Shown: positions 48,655-61,060, counted from the first letter of the stretch. The stretch: 64,000 nt of DNA from Megalopta genalis (GCF_051020955.1 NC_135013.1:37649302-37713301), one strand, 5' to 3'. The notes: generated from the sequence alone by a model not told the origin. Translations and numbers: made by a program.

Positions 48655-50046
48655 TTTTTTTCTGGGTTCCTATAGGCACTATGAAATTCTTGTAGAGCTT
48701 CACTCCCTGAACAAGAATCCGAAAACCGAATTGCTCCATCACCCTCGGTTTTTTAAATAAACGAACTTTTGTAAGAAGCCAAAATTTTCGACAAAAATGA
48801 GGCATTGCATGAAAAGTAAAAACGTTAGAAAGTTCTAATTGGTGTTAAAAGATAGAGGAGAGTTTCCCGAATATAGTGGCATGAAATATATTAATTGTTT
48901 TTGGTCCTAAATAGCAACAAATTGATGTCAAAGTTTAAAAAAGTGTCGACGTGCGCAGTTTCTGCGCAATATTTTTGTATTTTTACGAAAAGTTCTTTGT
49001 TCAGCACGAAAACTCTACCCAGGATCGGATTCTGTAGACATTTCTGAAGAAGAAACGGCCCGATAGAAGTGTCGGAACGATGTACATTTCGAGTAGGTCG
49101 AGAAAAATGTTCTGTCTCTGTCCGACAGGGCCGAGGCTATGGGTAATCAACACCGATGGAGGGATCCAATGGGGCACTCACTTTTCGTAAATAATATTTG
49201 AATTTTTTTTAGTACTTCAATGTGCTGTCTTCTTTTACATATTAAACTTCTTGAAACATATCGTTAAATATATATTTAAATATTTATTTGCTTATATGGC
49301 GTAGAAGTCAAAATTATGCTAGTGTTAGAATACTTTCGTTACCAACTCCAAATACTCTGGTGTGGTTTTTTTCGTGAAATATATCACAGTTTGGTGATTA
49401 TTATCCACAGAAATATGTAAAAAAGAAACAGAACATTGAAGTACTAAAAAAAATTCAAATATTATTTACGAAAAGTGAGTGCCCCATTGGATCCCTCCAT
49501 CGGTGTTGATTACGCGTAGCTTCGGCCCTGTCGGACAGAGAGAAGCGAGCAGCGAAGCTCATGGCGGCAAAACGTCGTGTACATGTTGCCGACGAACATT
49601 TTCTCGACCTACTCGAAATCTATATCGTTCCGACACTTTTACCGGGCCGTTTCTTCTTCAGAAATGTCCACAGAATTCGATCCTGGGTAGAGTTTTCGTG
49701 CCGAACAAAAAACTTTTCGTAAAAATACAAAAATTTTGCGCAGAAACTGCTCTCGTCGACACTTTTTTCAACTTTGACATCAATTTGTTGCTATTTAGGA
49801 CCAAAAACAATTAATAAATTGCATGCCACTATATTCGGGAAACTCTCCTCTATCCTTTAACACCAATTTGAACTTTCTAACGTTTGTACTTTTCATGCAA
49901 TACCTCATTTTTGTCGAAAATTTTGAGTTTTTATAAAAGTTCGTTTATTCAAAAAACCGAGGGTGATGGAGCAATTCGGTTTTCGGATCCTTGATCGGGG
50001 AGTGAAGCTCTACAAGAATTTCGTAGTGGCTATAGGAACCCAAAAA
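48655..50046. mobile_element. foldback element with ~0.6-kb inverted arms
   Basis: 48655-49222 is the reverse complement of 49433-50046 with scattered substitutions. The right arm has ~50 bp (about 49540-49590) that the left arm lacks. The loop is 210 bp (49223-49432). No transposase frame; target duplication not seen. As RNA it would fold into a ~570-bp stem. Confidence 0.88.
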
Positions 50047-51244
50047 TCGTGTCGAACAGTGTTATCAGCGAATATATTACTGGAGTCATGGTTGTTCCGA
50101 ATCTGTTTCGAATCTATGTGGCAATTTCACGTCAGTCTCAAGCCACGAAGTCACGCGTTTCATTTGTTAACGCTAGGTTTACGGAACCCGTGAAAATGAT
50201 CTACGATAACCCACGATTATTCGGATCGTAAAGATACATTTATGAGTTATTTATTCAATATGTGTGTTACTCGCGGCAAATATTAGTTAAAAGATCAGGA
50301 TAAATATCCTATTATTTATAAAATGTCCTACTTTCATAAACTAATATAAAACAGTTGCTTCTAGTGCTCCATAAATCTTTGCGTTACTATCCATTTCGTC
50401 TCTTGCGATGCGTAATTTTGCAATTCTATTAAATTTCTTCTCTTTTTCTGTAAACTTTGTTCCCTATCGCAACTGAACAGCTGTCTTTCTCCATAGTTTG
50501 CTAATCGGTTTTCCTGTCCGAATAATGAATGAATGAATAAATAAATAAATAAATCTATATTTTTGCTGGTAGCCTGTCAAAGGGTCGAGGTGACAGTTAC
50601 CAGGATAAATTCGAATTTGATGATCGAGAACGGTATTTCCCGATGGATCCCGTGGCCGCGGCCACGCAGAGACGCGCTCGTCGGGGTCACTCGATATTCG
50701 CTTATCTGGATAACCCTCGTCTTGCACAACCGTGTCCTTAATCTTGAGCGCGATGATGCTGGCGAAGCTCGATTTGCATGCATGCGGCCCCGCGGATTGC
50801 TGCGAGCAAAAACCAGGTTGGGGTAGACGAGGCCGCGGTGTGTTACGCAACCCACCAGTCTACGAACGTTGCGCCAAGTGAATGAAACTGGCTCGTATCC
50901 ACGAAACTAGCCCCTACCGGTGCCGTCGCGGGCGCGCCCCGTGTAACCCTGTCGGAATCCCAGACATTTCTTCTCGCCATTAACATATATCGATGTGATC
51001 GAAGAAACAAATTGACCATTTATTAGGCTTGGTCATTTTCACCCTTGAACTTCACCCGTTATATACTTGTCAATTTTATCGAATCCAGAAATTTCATCCG
51101 GTTTAGATGATTCTCTATGATTTTATCCGATTCCGAATACAGTAGAACTTCGATTATCCGAATTAAAAATTGATAGTTAATTCCTTTTCATTTTCGATAA
51201 ATTATTAACACGATATTACTTGGAATAATCAAAAATCTAAATAA
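50047..51244. other. intron sequence with tetranucleotide run and CpG-rich block
   Basis: (AATG)n/(AATA)n at 50524-50553; CpG-rich 50580-50950. A pogo/mariner-like end ACAGTAGAACTTCGATTATC at ~51138, with no partner end found. Confidence 0.55.
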
Positions 51245-51463
51245 TGAATAATAATTTGTTTCGTCTACATTAATGGTTTTATTTGCTTCGTCTGTATTAA
51301 TGGTTTAATTTGTGTCGTTTGATGTTAATAGTTTAATTCGTTTCGTCTATATTAATCGTTTAATTTGTGACGTTTGTGTTAATAGTTTAATTCGTTTCGT
51401 CTATATTAATGGTTTAATTTGTGTGGTTCATATTAATAATTTAATTTGTTTCGTCTATATTGT

Positions 51464-52080
51464 TTAACCCTTTGCACTCGACTGGTGATTCCAACTTACC
51501 ACTTAATATTATTGTATTACGTTTCAAAATAATTTCAACATTATCAAGTTCGTTTATATTTGAAAAACTGTTAAAAACGTAATTGTTGCACCAGTCATAA
51601 AATTCAATTTTATATACAGGGTGTCCCAAAAATGTCTCGCAATCCGAAAGTGGCGGGTTCCTCGGGTCATTTGAAGCAGCTTCTTCCTTTACAAAAATTT
51701 TCTCCGAGGCACCGTTCACGAGTTATTAACGAAAAACAGTGACCAATGAGAAGCGAGCTCAGCTGGCGCGAGACGACCAAGCCAATGAGCGGAACTGAGC
51801 TTCGTGCGCTGGTTGGCTGGGCCGCCTCGCGTCAGCCGTACTCGATTCTTATTGGTCACTGTTTTTCGTTAATAACTCGTGAACGGTGCCTCGGAGAAAA
51901 TTTTTGTAAAGGAAGAAGCTGCTTCAAATGATCCGAGGAACCCGCCATTTTCGGATTGCGAGACATTTTTGGGACACCCTGTATATAAAGTTCACTTGAA
52001 TCGTACAAGATAGAAGTACTGTAAGTCAGAAAATCTATTTTGAATTCAGAGTTAAAATAGCTTCGAGTGTAAAGGATTAA
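51464..52080. mobile_element. TTAA MITE (CCCTTTGCAC family) carrying another MITE
   Basis: TTAA at 51464-51467 and 52077-52080. Ends CCCTTTGCACTCGA and (minus) TCCTTTACACTCGA. Removing the internal 51612-51986 element leaves ~240 bp, the size of the relative at 46688-46924. Confidence 0.85.
51612..51986. mobile_element. MITE with ~140-bp inverted ends (ACAGGGTGTCCC)
   Basis: Both ends read TATACAGGGTGTCCCAAAAA inward and stay complementary for ~140 bp with very few mismatches. The outer ATAT/TATA makes the target duplication ambiguous (TA or TATA). Inner ~100 bp is GC-rich. No coding frame. Single, unpaired ends of similar type occur near 14917, 45810 and 57304. Confidence 0.85.
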
Positions 52081-52196
52081 TTTGTTTCCGTCTATATTAA
52101 TGATTTAATTTGCGTCGTCTACATTAACAGTTGAATTTGTAGTCGTTTCTTCCTGCGAAGTTAATCACCATTACGATCTTTTCATTTTTCGCACCA

Positions 52197-53322
52197 CGCA
52201 GTGGTATAAAAGCTCGAAATCATGGCCAAAATAAGAAATAGTGACGGATTTATTTATAAAAATTTGTACGCAAGGGTTTTCATGGTCGCTGATTACGAAT
52301 TTGAATTTAGAAATTCCAAAAACAAAGTGGTGGATCAAATATGGCGGATGGGTTGTTGAAAAATTGGGAAATGAGAGAGGTTCCGTAGCTACGCGGGAAG
52401 GTCGATCGACTACGAAGCCAAAGGTATACAGTTCCCTAGTTTTTTGCTTAAAATATTCTATTATTGTCACTATTTAAGTTTTCTTTAATAATAAGGAACA
52501 CTTCTTTCTTAGTTAGACAATATCGACTGTCACGAGATCATAAAAATAGAAAACCAAAAATTGAAACATTTTTTTCAATCTAAAAAATTTTTTTTTTTTT
52601 TTCATAACAATTTTCGACATTGCCTAATGAAGTGTTTTTTCTAACATCTCAAAACAATGTAAGCAATTTGGCACGATTTTTAGAAAGTTATTCTGTCTTA
52701 GGTACTACTCTCACGGGACGGTTTCCCGTACGTTGACTCACAAAAGTGGTTGTAATTTGAAAAAAGTGCAACATGATGCAGCCAATTTTTCAAGTGCAGC
52801 TGGATGAAACTATAAACTATGGCTCCTGTAAATTTGGAAGCAGGCCCTCATAGGCCGCAAAAGTTTCGACTATAACTTTACAGTAAATGCGTTCCATTTG
52901 CTTTCATAATTTGAATCTACAATTTATTGATTTACTAATGTAATAGTTAACAATTCGTGAATGTTAGCAGTACAAAATGTTGTACTTACTACCAGGAACA
53001 ATATCCACCTTGCACGATTGAAAAAGGACACTTCCCCAAAAACATACACGCTTTAAACTATCCACGTCGTATCCACTGCCACTGCCACTGCCACTGCCAC
53101 TACTTACTGCCGGCCCCGCTGACAAGTAACGACTGACCAACAAACTCGAAATTCGGAATGCAATTACCATTCAGGTATAAAAGTAAGGGTCTTCCCATAT
53201 CTCCCACCATACGGTCGCATGGTTGGCATTAAACTAACCAATCCGTAAGTCAGAAAAACTCCTTAGCGACAACTTCAGTCTTTAGGATTTCGGCCATGAT
53301 TTCGAGCTTTCATACCACTGTG
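52197..53322 (-). mobile_element. Transib-like non-autonomous element, copy B (inverted relative to A)
   Basis: Left end CGCAGTGGTATAAAAGC; right end on the minus strand CACAGTGGTATGAAAGC (intact heptamer CACAGTG). Five-base flanks CACCA (52192-52196) and CACCG (53323-53327) differ at one base. Homologous to 24253-25905 through most of its length in reverse orientation, including the CAGTGG hexamer run (here 53072-53101 as CCACTG) and an unoccupied TTAA at 53053-53056. Confidence 0.7.
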
Positions 53323-53327
53323 CACCG

Positions 53328-55430
53328 GTGCGAATAATTTGGTGTCTGAAATATTTGAAATCCGCGGGAAATACACCCCCGACTCGATTATCAATCATCG
53401 CATGCTAATTGCGCCCATAGCTTATTAACATGAACAGCCGCGTGAAATCCGACGGTTTCTGTTGCGAGCGACACGCAAAGGTTTTCGCGAAGGAGCCTTT
53501 CGTCTCACCGTGTTTCCATATTCCCGCGCGATTTTATCAGCGATTCGATACACATACACACAGGGGTGGCTGCGGTATCGGTCAGATGAAATAAAGGATT
53601 CACGGGGTTCTGAGAAGCGGCGGGCGCGCGCGCGTGCGAGCTGCGTGAAACGGCGTTCGTCGGGTAATTTTAGAAAGAACGGACGTCTCTGACCACAGCG
53701 AATTTGATAAACGAGCGACGTGGTCGGGCCAACACATGAAATTACCATGCAAAAGAGAAAGTTCGATTTTCCTTCCGTGCACCTGCTTTATGGGTTCGGC
53801 GAATTTCCTGCTAGAACGTGTTCCACCGCGCTGATCGATCTAGTCCCTTAACGAAGTCAACCCTCTTCTGGAGCTGCGCCGAAGATCCGTGCAGATAATA
53901 CTTATACGGCTTTGCACTTTGTGTCGGTTTACGTCGATTCTTCGTTTATTCGAAAGCAGAGACGGCGTTAGTCGGAAAAGTTGACTTGTGGTCAACGAAA
54001 GGCGAATTAAGAGTTCTGTAAAATGTAGTGACGAAAGAAATTGCTACGACACTTTTATGGAAGCGATTTTCTATTTTCGGACGATGACGCACTGCAGTGG
54101 TGCACTTATAGTAGAATACTTATCCGAATACTTATTTTTACGTTATTCTAGTATTCTGACGTTCTGTTATCTAAGTATTGTATTATTAGTGGGTGTTTAC
54201 CCGTACATATACTTATTAAAATTAAATAGAACTAAACAAAGTTAAATAGAATTAAATTGAGAAATAAATAGAATTAAATAGAGAATTAAATATAGAATTA
54301 AATAGAATTAAATAGAACTAAATAAAATAAAATAAAGTAGTATTAAATAAAATGAAGCAGAATTAAATAAAATAAAATTTAATTAATTTGAATTAAAAAA
54401 TTATTTAGATACATTAACATCTAATGGAGAAAGTGAATGAAATTGTTAGATAATAAAATGTTTTGGTATCAGGATGTTACAAAAATAAATCTTAGAATAA
54501 GAGAGGCTTCACTGCAGCTTCTCGAAATTGTATCGGAAAGCTGTCAAGGGGAGTTCTATTGAACTAGAAACGAGTTGCACCTTCGTGCAAGCTGATTACA
54601 AGACCAAGGTTCTGGACAATCGGTACAAAAATATCAGCCGGTTCTGGAAGACGGTAAAAACTGGCGAGAATCGGGATTCAATCAGATTTGCAGAAAATTG
54701 CATACGCGGCGCGGCGGTTCAGCCTTGCGGATGGCACGTAAAGAGAAAAGAGACCGTGCTTAGCATGCGAGCGACGTTGTAATTGGCACGTCTTGCCGAG
54801 ACACCAAATGCTCTTTCGAGGTTAGAAGTGCAATGCACTGTTGCGTTTGCCGGTGCAGCGAGGCGGCGGTGCACCAGCAGAATGTTTATACACCGAAGTA
54901 ACGGTGTGTCCAAGGAAATGTCTATGAATAGACGCGGCGTATTTTTAAAATGCATCGGTCTCTCTCTCGGCGATCGAAATATTGCAACATTCCCTCTTTC
55001 TCCCTCACCCCTCTTTTCCTCATCGTCTTTCTCTCTTTCTCTCTCTCCCTTCCGCTCTTTATCACGAGTCCCCGAGTTATCTCGGTCTATCCGATGCCTG
55101 TTCGAAATCCGATTTTTTCATGCGTGACTTTCGCACATGTCTCGCGGTTAATCGATAAGTTCCTTCGCGAGTCACGCGTCGTTTGATCAGCGGCATTCCG
55201 ACATGTATTCGACGCTTTACATAATTCCATTGTGGAGAGACACAGACTGTAGAACTGGTTTGCTGCTTGAGTTCTTGCGAGAGGCCACTGTCGCGTTCAG
55301 GTGACAATTTGCCAGTTCGCGAATACGATTCGATCGAGGATACATGCTTCGCGCTGAAAATTAATCATTTGTAGATCGTATTCGCCTTTTTGCAATGGAA
55401 ATTATTACTTGTGCAGGTCGTGGCCATATC
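53328..55430. other. intron sequence; CpG-rich, then AATAGAATTA tract
   Basis: CpG-rich 53400-53800 and 54690-54900. AT-rich 54215-54400 with repeated AATAGAATTAAAT units. C/T-rich 54985-55060. No coding frame recognised. Confidence 0.55.
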
Positions 55431-55432
55431 CT

Positions 55433-55860
55433 TTCAGTCTCAATTGGTCCTTTTGCGCTCTAGCTTGGTCCTTTCGCACTCTAGTTTCGTCCTTTTGCAC
55501 TCTAGCTTCGTCCTTTTGCAATCTAGCTTGGTCCTTTTGCAATCTAGCTTGGTCCTTTTGCACTCTAGCTTGGTCCTTTTGCACTCTAGCTTGGTCCTTT
55601 TGCACTCTAGCTTGGTCCTTTTGCACTCTAGCTTGGTCCTTTTGCACTCTAGCTTCGTCCTTTTGCACTCTAGCTTCGTCCTTTTGCAATCTAGCTTCGT
55701 CATTTTGCAATCTAGCTTCGTCATTTTGCACTCTAGCTTGGTTCTTTTGCACTCTAACCTGGTCCTTCTACGCTTTAACTTGGTACTTTTGCACTCCAAA
55801 TTCATCCTTTTGCATTCTAGATTGATCCTTTTGCACTACAAATTGATCTTTTTGCAGGTC
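55433..55860. repeat. 21-bp minisatellite, about 20 units
   Basis: The unit CTTTTGCACTCTAGCTTGGTC and close variants (CTTCGTC, CAATCT) repeat with a fixed 21-bp step, diverging at the right end. Because 21 is a multiple of three, frames stay open on both strands (for example LLHSSLV and ARVQKDQ heptads). No start context, conserved flank or splice evidence supports a gene. Confidence 0.95.
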
Positions 55861-56518
55861 ATGTTAATATTTTGCCGATCTTATTCATCTTCATGCAAGT
55901 CAAATCAACCCTCTGGCAAATTTGATTCACCTTTTTTATTAAAACATTTTTATTAAAACTTGTATAATTTTGTTTCTCCTGCACGTCTACGCTAATTAAA
56001 ACTCGTTCAGAGTGGCCAGGGACTAAATCCTAAATCCTAATTCAATCATCCTACCTTTCAAAGTTGCGTATGTCTCAAGCTTTCCTCGATTTCCAACGAT
56101 TTTCTTGGGAGAACCCGATATAGAGCACGAAACAGAAGATATTATAAAAGGAGTTTTTATTCTTCTTCGCCTCGCCAAATAATAGAAAAATAAAAAATAA
56201 AGTTTTTCGATCATCGTACAATAAACAAGATTTCTCCAGCATTTCAAGAATACTTGAAGTCGTTCGGTCCAATCTGGAAGAAGTGTTCGCGTTCTAAAAG
56301 AAGTTCGGATACTTCTCACCGGCGTTAGTAATTACGGTCGGTGCATAATGCATAGGATTCTCTAAAACCGGCATGATCTAGGGTCTGCAAAATAGAGCGA
56401 CGAGAAATCAATGTATCGATCAGCGATAATCGTTGGTCGCCATTTTGTCGTGCTTAGTGTCACGCGACATCGGCGCTGCATGAGATCGAGAAAACCTGCA
56501 TGCAGATTCACGCGTGCA
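55861..56518. other. intron sequence without recognised feature
   Basis: AT-rich unique sequence between the minisatellite and a GA tract. Confidence 0.5.
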
Positions 56519-56519
56519 C

Positions 56520-56559
<40 letters not shown>
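56519..56559. repeat. (GA)n microsatellite, GA on + strand
   Basis: Near-pure GA run at the edge of a CpG-rich block. Confidence 0.95.
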
Positions 56560-56561
<2 letters not shown>

Positions 56562-57300
56562 GTGTTGGAAATTCCGATCTGGCCGAGTGCAGAAGAGACG
56601 AAGAATGACGGAGAATAAGGAGGATGGGGATGAGGAGAAAGAGGATGATGGAGACGCGTTGGAGGAGGATCGAATGGAGGATTCGCTCGCGTTCGAATGA
56701 GTTTCCAAGAATGGAGGCAACGAGGCGTCCCGGCGAAATGACAACCGGCCGGGGAGATCGCGCGATCGCGATCAGCCCGCGCAGAAATCGTTTCCTTAAA
56801 CTCGACCGTTTTCACGGACGCGCGAGTGCTGGAGGCGTGTGCTGCTCTCCCGGCCGGCAGACACCGGCAACCGCTATTGATGGATCGAGCAGAACGATGA
56901 TTACAGAACTGGTCGGTTATCACCGGTTATTACAGGGTCGACTACCGGTCGGTTGCCTAGCCGGGCGCGCTGGGTCTCCTCGAGGCCTCCAGTTTAACGA
57001 TTCCACTTTTCTTTCGCGCAAAAGTCGCTCGATCGTTCTGCCTTTCGCCGCTGCCGCTTTGCCGGCTAACCTATCCGAGGAACCGATACTTTTTTTCAAG
57101 CCATGCTCGATAATTTTCGACCGGCAAGAACCTGCTGATGACGGCTCGATCGGTTTCTTGGGTATCGCGTGGCGTAATGACTCGGCGGAAGGAGTCCGGC
57201 TCCGATCGTCATTCTTCGACTGCTGTTCTTTATGCCAGACACGAATTTTCTGCATCTGTTGCGAAAGAGGTTCGTATAAGCGTGTATTTTCCTCTGTTGA
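56560..57300. other. CpG-rich unique block, candidate regulatory DNA
   Basis: GC- and CpG-rich, with long overlapping frames on both strands (234 codons from 56624 on +). None has a recognisable domain, and long frames are expected at this base composition. Confidence 0.5.
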
Positions 57301-60144
57301 TTATACAGGATGTCCCCGAAATAGGTGATCAAACTACGGGGGTATCGCATTCTGCACCCCTCAAAATTCAATGACATTGTCACGCTATCTTCGTGGTAAC
57401 ATAGGAGAAACAGTTTATTTTGATTTCGTATTTAATTCTTACTGTCTTTTTTTCTTTTTTTTTAATTCTTAATAACTGATGCAGGCAGTTTTTCTTTTGC
57501 ATAAAGATCCGCAGTGTAATAATTACTGGATTGGAATTTTATGCAAAATAAGAATTGTCTCCATTAATTTCAAGAAATAACAGTATTAATTGTTTAGAAA
57601 CGGCATGCTTATGTCCTTTTAGAGTCGATGCACATCTACGTGCCAGGCTCGGGTCGTGCTAGCAGCGTGCTCGATTGAGAGTATTCGCATTAGACGCGCG
57701 AGCATGGTGCCAGACAAATGAAGAATACATAATAACGCAATGTGTAACTTCTTTCTTTTTCACTATTTTTTAATGGATCTTTTTCCAATGCAATCGTGAG
57801 CTTTTTCTGATTAAAATGAGATCAAACACGATATATGTAATTTCTGTAAGATTATATTGATTTTTATGAAAAATGTAAATATATTTTTCATATTAATATC
57901 AACTCAAATATTTTAGGAAACCAGTGAAACGTCATCCTAGACGAAATTTTTTTTTTTGTAGTTTATATACCTTCTGTATTGAAATGATTATCTGATTTAT
58001 AAATTTGCAACAATGTAACGTGCGCCGTTTAATTATATAAAAATAAAACTGACCTTTTTTATATAAAAATAACCGAACTAAATTGAGTGGCCACTCTTCA
58101 AAATGCAGTATCTCTTTTTAAAACTGACTAAAGGACTAGAATTTTTCTAAATAACAGTAGGACTAGTGTACTAGACAATGACTATAATGCTTTTTTTAAA
58201 TTTTGCTATTACTGGAAATGCCAACAAAAAATAAAAATCTCCTGCTTTTTAACTTTTTTATCCGAGCCTATAAATGCGTTTTGTAGATCTTATTATGTAG
58301 ATCTTATCTCGTACTGAAAATTTCATCGAAGTCAGCTGACCTTGATTTTATGCATTTATGACAAAAATGTGTAGACGAAATAAGTGTATAATATAGTAGT
58401 CACAAATAACTTCCGTGTTCTTATCAGACATTTATATTTTGATTTTGCTCATTCATTTTTTGTTTTTATATTTTATTTACTTCGAACCCTTACCTATTTA
58501 ACGATAGCAAAAACTCGTTTGTCCCAGTGACTCTCATAGTGGGTAGTTACGAACAATAGATTCTACCCAACCGCGTCGAAAGTCATTTATGGCTCGACCT
58601 GATATTATTTATAACTCGTTGAAATTATTCGAAACGGAATAAATAGTTCCCTCGCAACGGATGCACAACGTTCTTACTTTACATCAAGATCCGCAGTCCG
58701 ATAATTACCGTGGATTCCCTGTTCTCGAAACAGAAATTCCAAACGCAGAAAAACCGTGGAAAAAGTTCGTATCGAAGATTCAATCGCGACTACTACCGCG
58801 AACGCGCGAAGCCGCTGGGTTTAATCGTCGCGCGTTTTACAATCCGCTAAATCGTCTTCCGCAACGATCTCTCGATCCCTTTTCCCGGCGCGCACGGTCT
58901 CGCCGCGGGATCGACTCCTCCGTTTCCTCCGGTTTCGCCGGATCTTCGCTTTATTCTTGTTCCTTAGCGGCGCGTAACGAGAGATCGTGTTTTCTTTCCG
59001 GTCGACGTGCCACGCCGCCCTGTTGCCCATAATTCACTCGCCGCGGAATGCAAACCGGCGGAGCCCCGTTTTCACGAAGCCCGTGTGCTGCCCGATGTCG
59101 CATCACCTGCTTCGAGGAAGCGGATAAAGGAATACTGGAAACGTTCCGGGACGGTGCGCCGGTCGGTTTCCTTCGGGCACAACACCGTTCGACGAGGGGA
59201 CACCGTGCTGCTGCCTGGCTATATCCTATATCTACCTGATCGCGAGGCGTTGCTAAACACGATCGATCTACGATCCCCTGTCTAATGAATGGACCTGGCG
59301 AAACGCTGTTGCATGAGTTTCGCCGGAATTCGAAAGCACGGTCCCCCATTTCGCAATGTGTTGCTCGCTATTGAGAGCTACGGACACGGTTTTCTTGTTG
59401 GTCTCTTGGTCTCCAGATGTACTCCTGGCCAGCGAGATGGTTTAGCTTATCCGTCTGTTTCTCTTTTTGCTCCTTTTCTTGGATCACGTGTTGGTCTTGT
59501 GGATTTAAATCGTTTTTAGTCGTCTCGGTCTTGGTAGGACTATGTTAGTTCTCTTAGATAGATCTAGATCTAAGACCTTCTCTTAAATCTGCTCTCTAGT
59601 TCTCTTTTGGATCTAAATCATGTTAGACATTCGCTCTGGACAAGTCATCTTGGACAAATGATCTAGGGCAATCAATCCTTGAAGGAGTCTTCTGAAGCAG
59701 GCTTCCTCCTGGTAGCAAATTATTTTTGCTTGCATATCTACCTAGTCATGTATTTCTCTTATTAGTCCTTTGAATCTAAATCGTCCTGGAAAGTTCTTTT
59801 TAAACAATCAAAATTGTTAACGAAGTCTTCAAGTCACCTTTTAGTCTAGGTACCCTTCCGAATAACCAGCTGGTTCATCTCACGTTACTCATTCTTTTTG
59901 GTCTTTTGGTTGTGTAGATAGAGCTACATCGTCTGAAACAACTCATCTTAAACGATCGAGATCGTTGAAGAAAATGTATAAATGTATATCGAGGTGCCAG
60001 GTATCTGCAAAAGGCTTTAACCAAACAAGATAAAAGTGTCTGCGAAGTGCAGAACAATGTATGCCATTCTGATCATCACAATCATCGTTGAATTCGTGAT
60101 GGCGATACGGTATCGATATTGTTGGCGTAGCACCACCCTGTTGC
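57301..60144. other. intron sequence with dispersed-module copies and CpG-rich block
   Basis: A TATACAGGATGTCCCC transposon-end-like sequence at ~57302; module copies at 57478-57526 and 58675-58710 (plus) and 58340-58370 (minus). AT-rich 57700-58480, CpG-rich 58740-59360. 59380-59860 has weak GGATCTAAATC repeats. No gene recognised. Confidence 0.55.
57478..57526 (+). repeat. dispersed ~50-bp module, best-preserved copy
   Basis: GATGCAGGCAGTTTTTCTTT followed by TGCATAAAGATCCGCAGTG and TAATAATTAC. Closest relative 29743-29791. Confidence 0.65.
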
Positions 60145-60293
60145 AGTACATTCTCTCTAACTTTCCTTCAGCTTGGGAACAAGAAGGAAGTTATTAAAAT
60201 GAGGTGCAAGGCTCGAATGATCGTATCTGCTCTTCCCTAATTATTCATTTTTGTTTACAAGCTGGAGGAAAGTTAGAGGGAGAATTTACTGTA
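60145..60293. mobile_element. ~150-bp MITE with CAGTAAATTCTC-like inverted ends
   Basis: Left CATTCTCTCTAACTTTCC and, on the minus strand, CAGTAAATTCTCCCTCTAAC...TTTCCTCCAGCTTG are complementary ends. TA lies at each boundary. A related partial copy is at 43487-43578. Superfamily not certain (TA target fits Tc1/mariner/pogo). Confidence 0.6.
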
Positions 60294-60517
60294 TATCGAT
60301 ACTAAATATCGCGATACACCGCGGACGTATCGCCGTATCGCTGCTTCGAATCGAGAGAATAGATATCGAGGGCTCATTGTTTCAGTGGCCCGGTAGAAAC
60401 GTCTTCCAGGACACCGCGGCATAGTCTGCGACTGTTCGTCGTCCTGGGAACTCGAAATACTTTCTTCGTGTCTCTTTGTTCGTTAAAAAACGTTGATGAT
60501 CGCGATATCGCGAGGCA

Positions 60518-61060
60518 GAGAGAGAAAGCGAGGGAGAGAGATAGAGGGAGAGAGAGAAAGCAATAAAGAGAGGGAGAGAGAGAAAGCAAGAGAGGGAGAG
60601 AGAGAGAAAGCAATAGAGAGAGGGAGAGAGAGAGAGAAAGCAATAGAGAGAGGGAGAGAGAGAGAAAGCAAGAGAGGGAGAGAGAGAGAAAGCAAGAGAG
60701 GGAGAGAGATAAAGCAAGAGAGGGAGAGAGAGAAAGCAAGAGAGGGAGAGAGAGAAAGCAAGAGAGGGAGAGAGAGAGAAAGCAAGAGAGGGAGAGAGAG
60801 AGAGAAAGCAATAGAGAGAGGGAGAGAGAGAGAGAAAGCAATAGAGAAAGGGAGAGAGAGAGAAAGCAATAGAGAGAGGGAGAGAGAGAGAAAGCAAGAG
60901 AGGGAGAGAGAGAGAAAGCAAGAGAGGGAGAGAGAGAGAAAGCAAGAGAGGGAGAGAGAGAAAGTAAGAGAGGGAGAGAGAGAGAAAGCAAGAGAGGGAG
61001 AGAGAGAAAGTAAGAGAGGGAGAGAGAGAGAAAGCAAGAGAGGGAGAGAGAGAGAAAGCA

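Larger units (their letters stand above)
51245..52140. repeat. ~28-bp tandem array split by a MITE
   Basis: TTAATTTGTTTCGTCTATA-type units run from ~51245 to 51463, stop at the TTAA of a MITE, and resume at 52081 to ~52140. About ten diverged units in all. Confidence 0.8.

Noticed and set aside
55390..55956. ORFs across the 21-bp minisatellite (188 codons plus; 115-121 codons minus)
   Set aside because: Frames stay open because the period is a multiple of three. Four overlapping frames on two strands cannot all be genes, and no flank supports any.
56624..57328. 234-codon + strand ORF, longest non-repetitive frame
   Set aside because: Lies in CpG-rich DNA where stops are rare, overlaps similar frames on the other strand, no recognisable domain, and ends in a transposon-end-like sequence.
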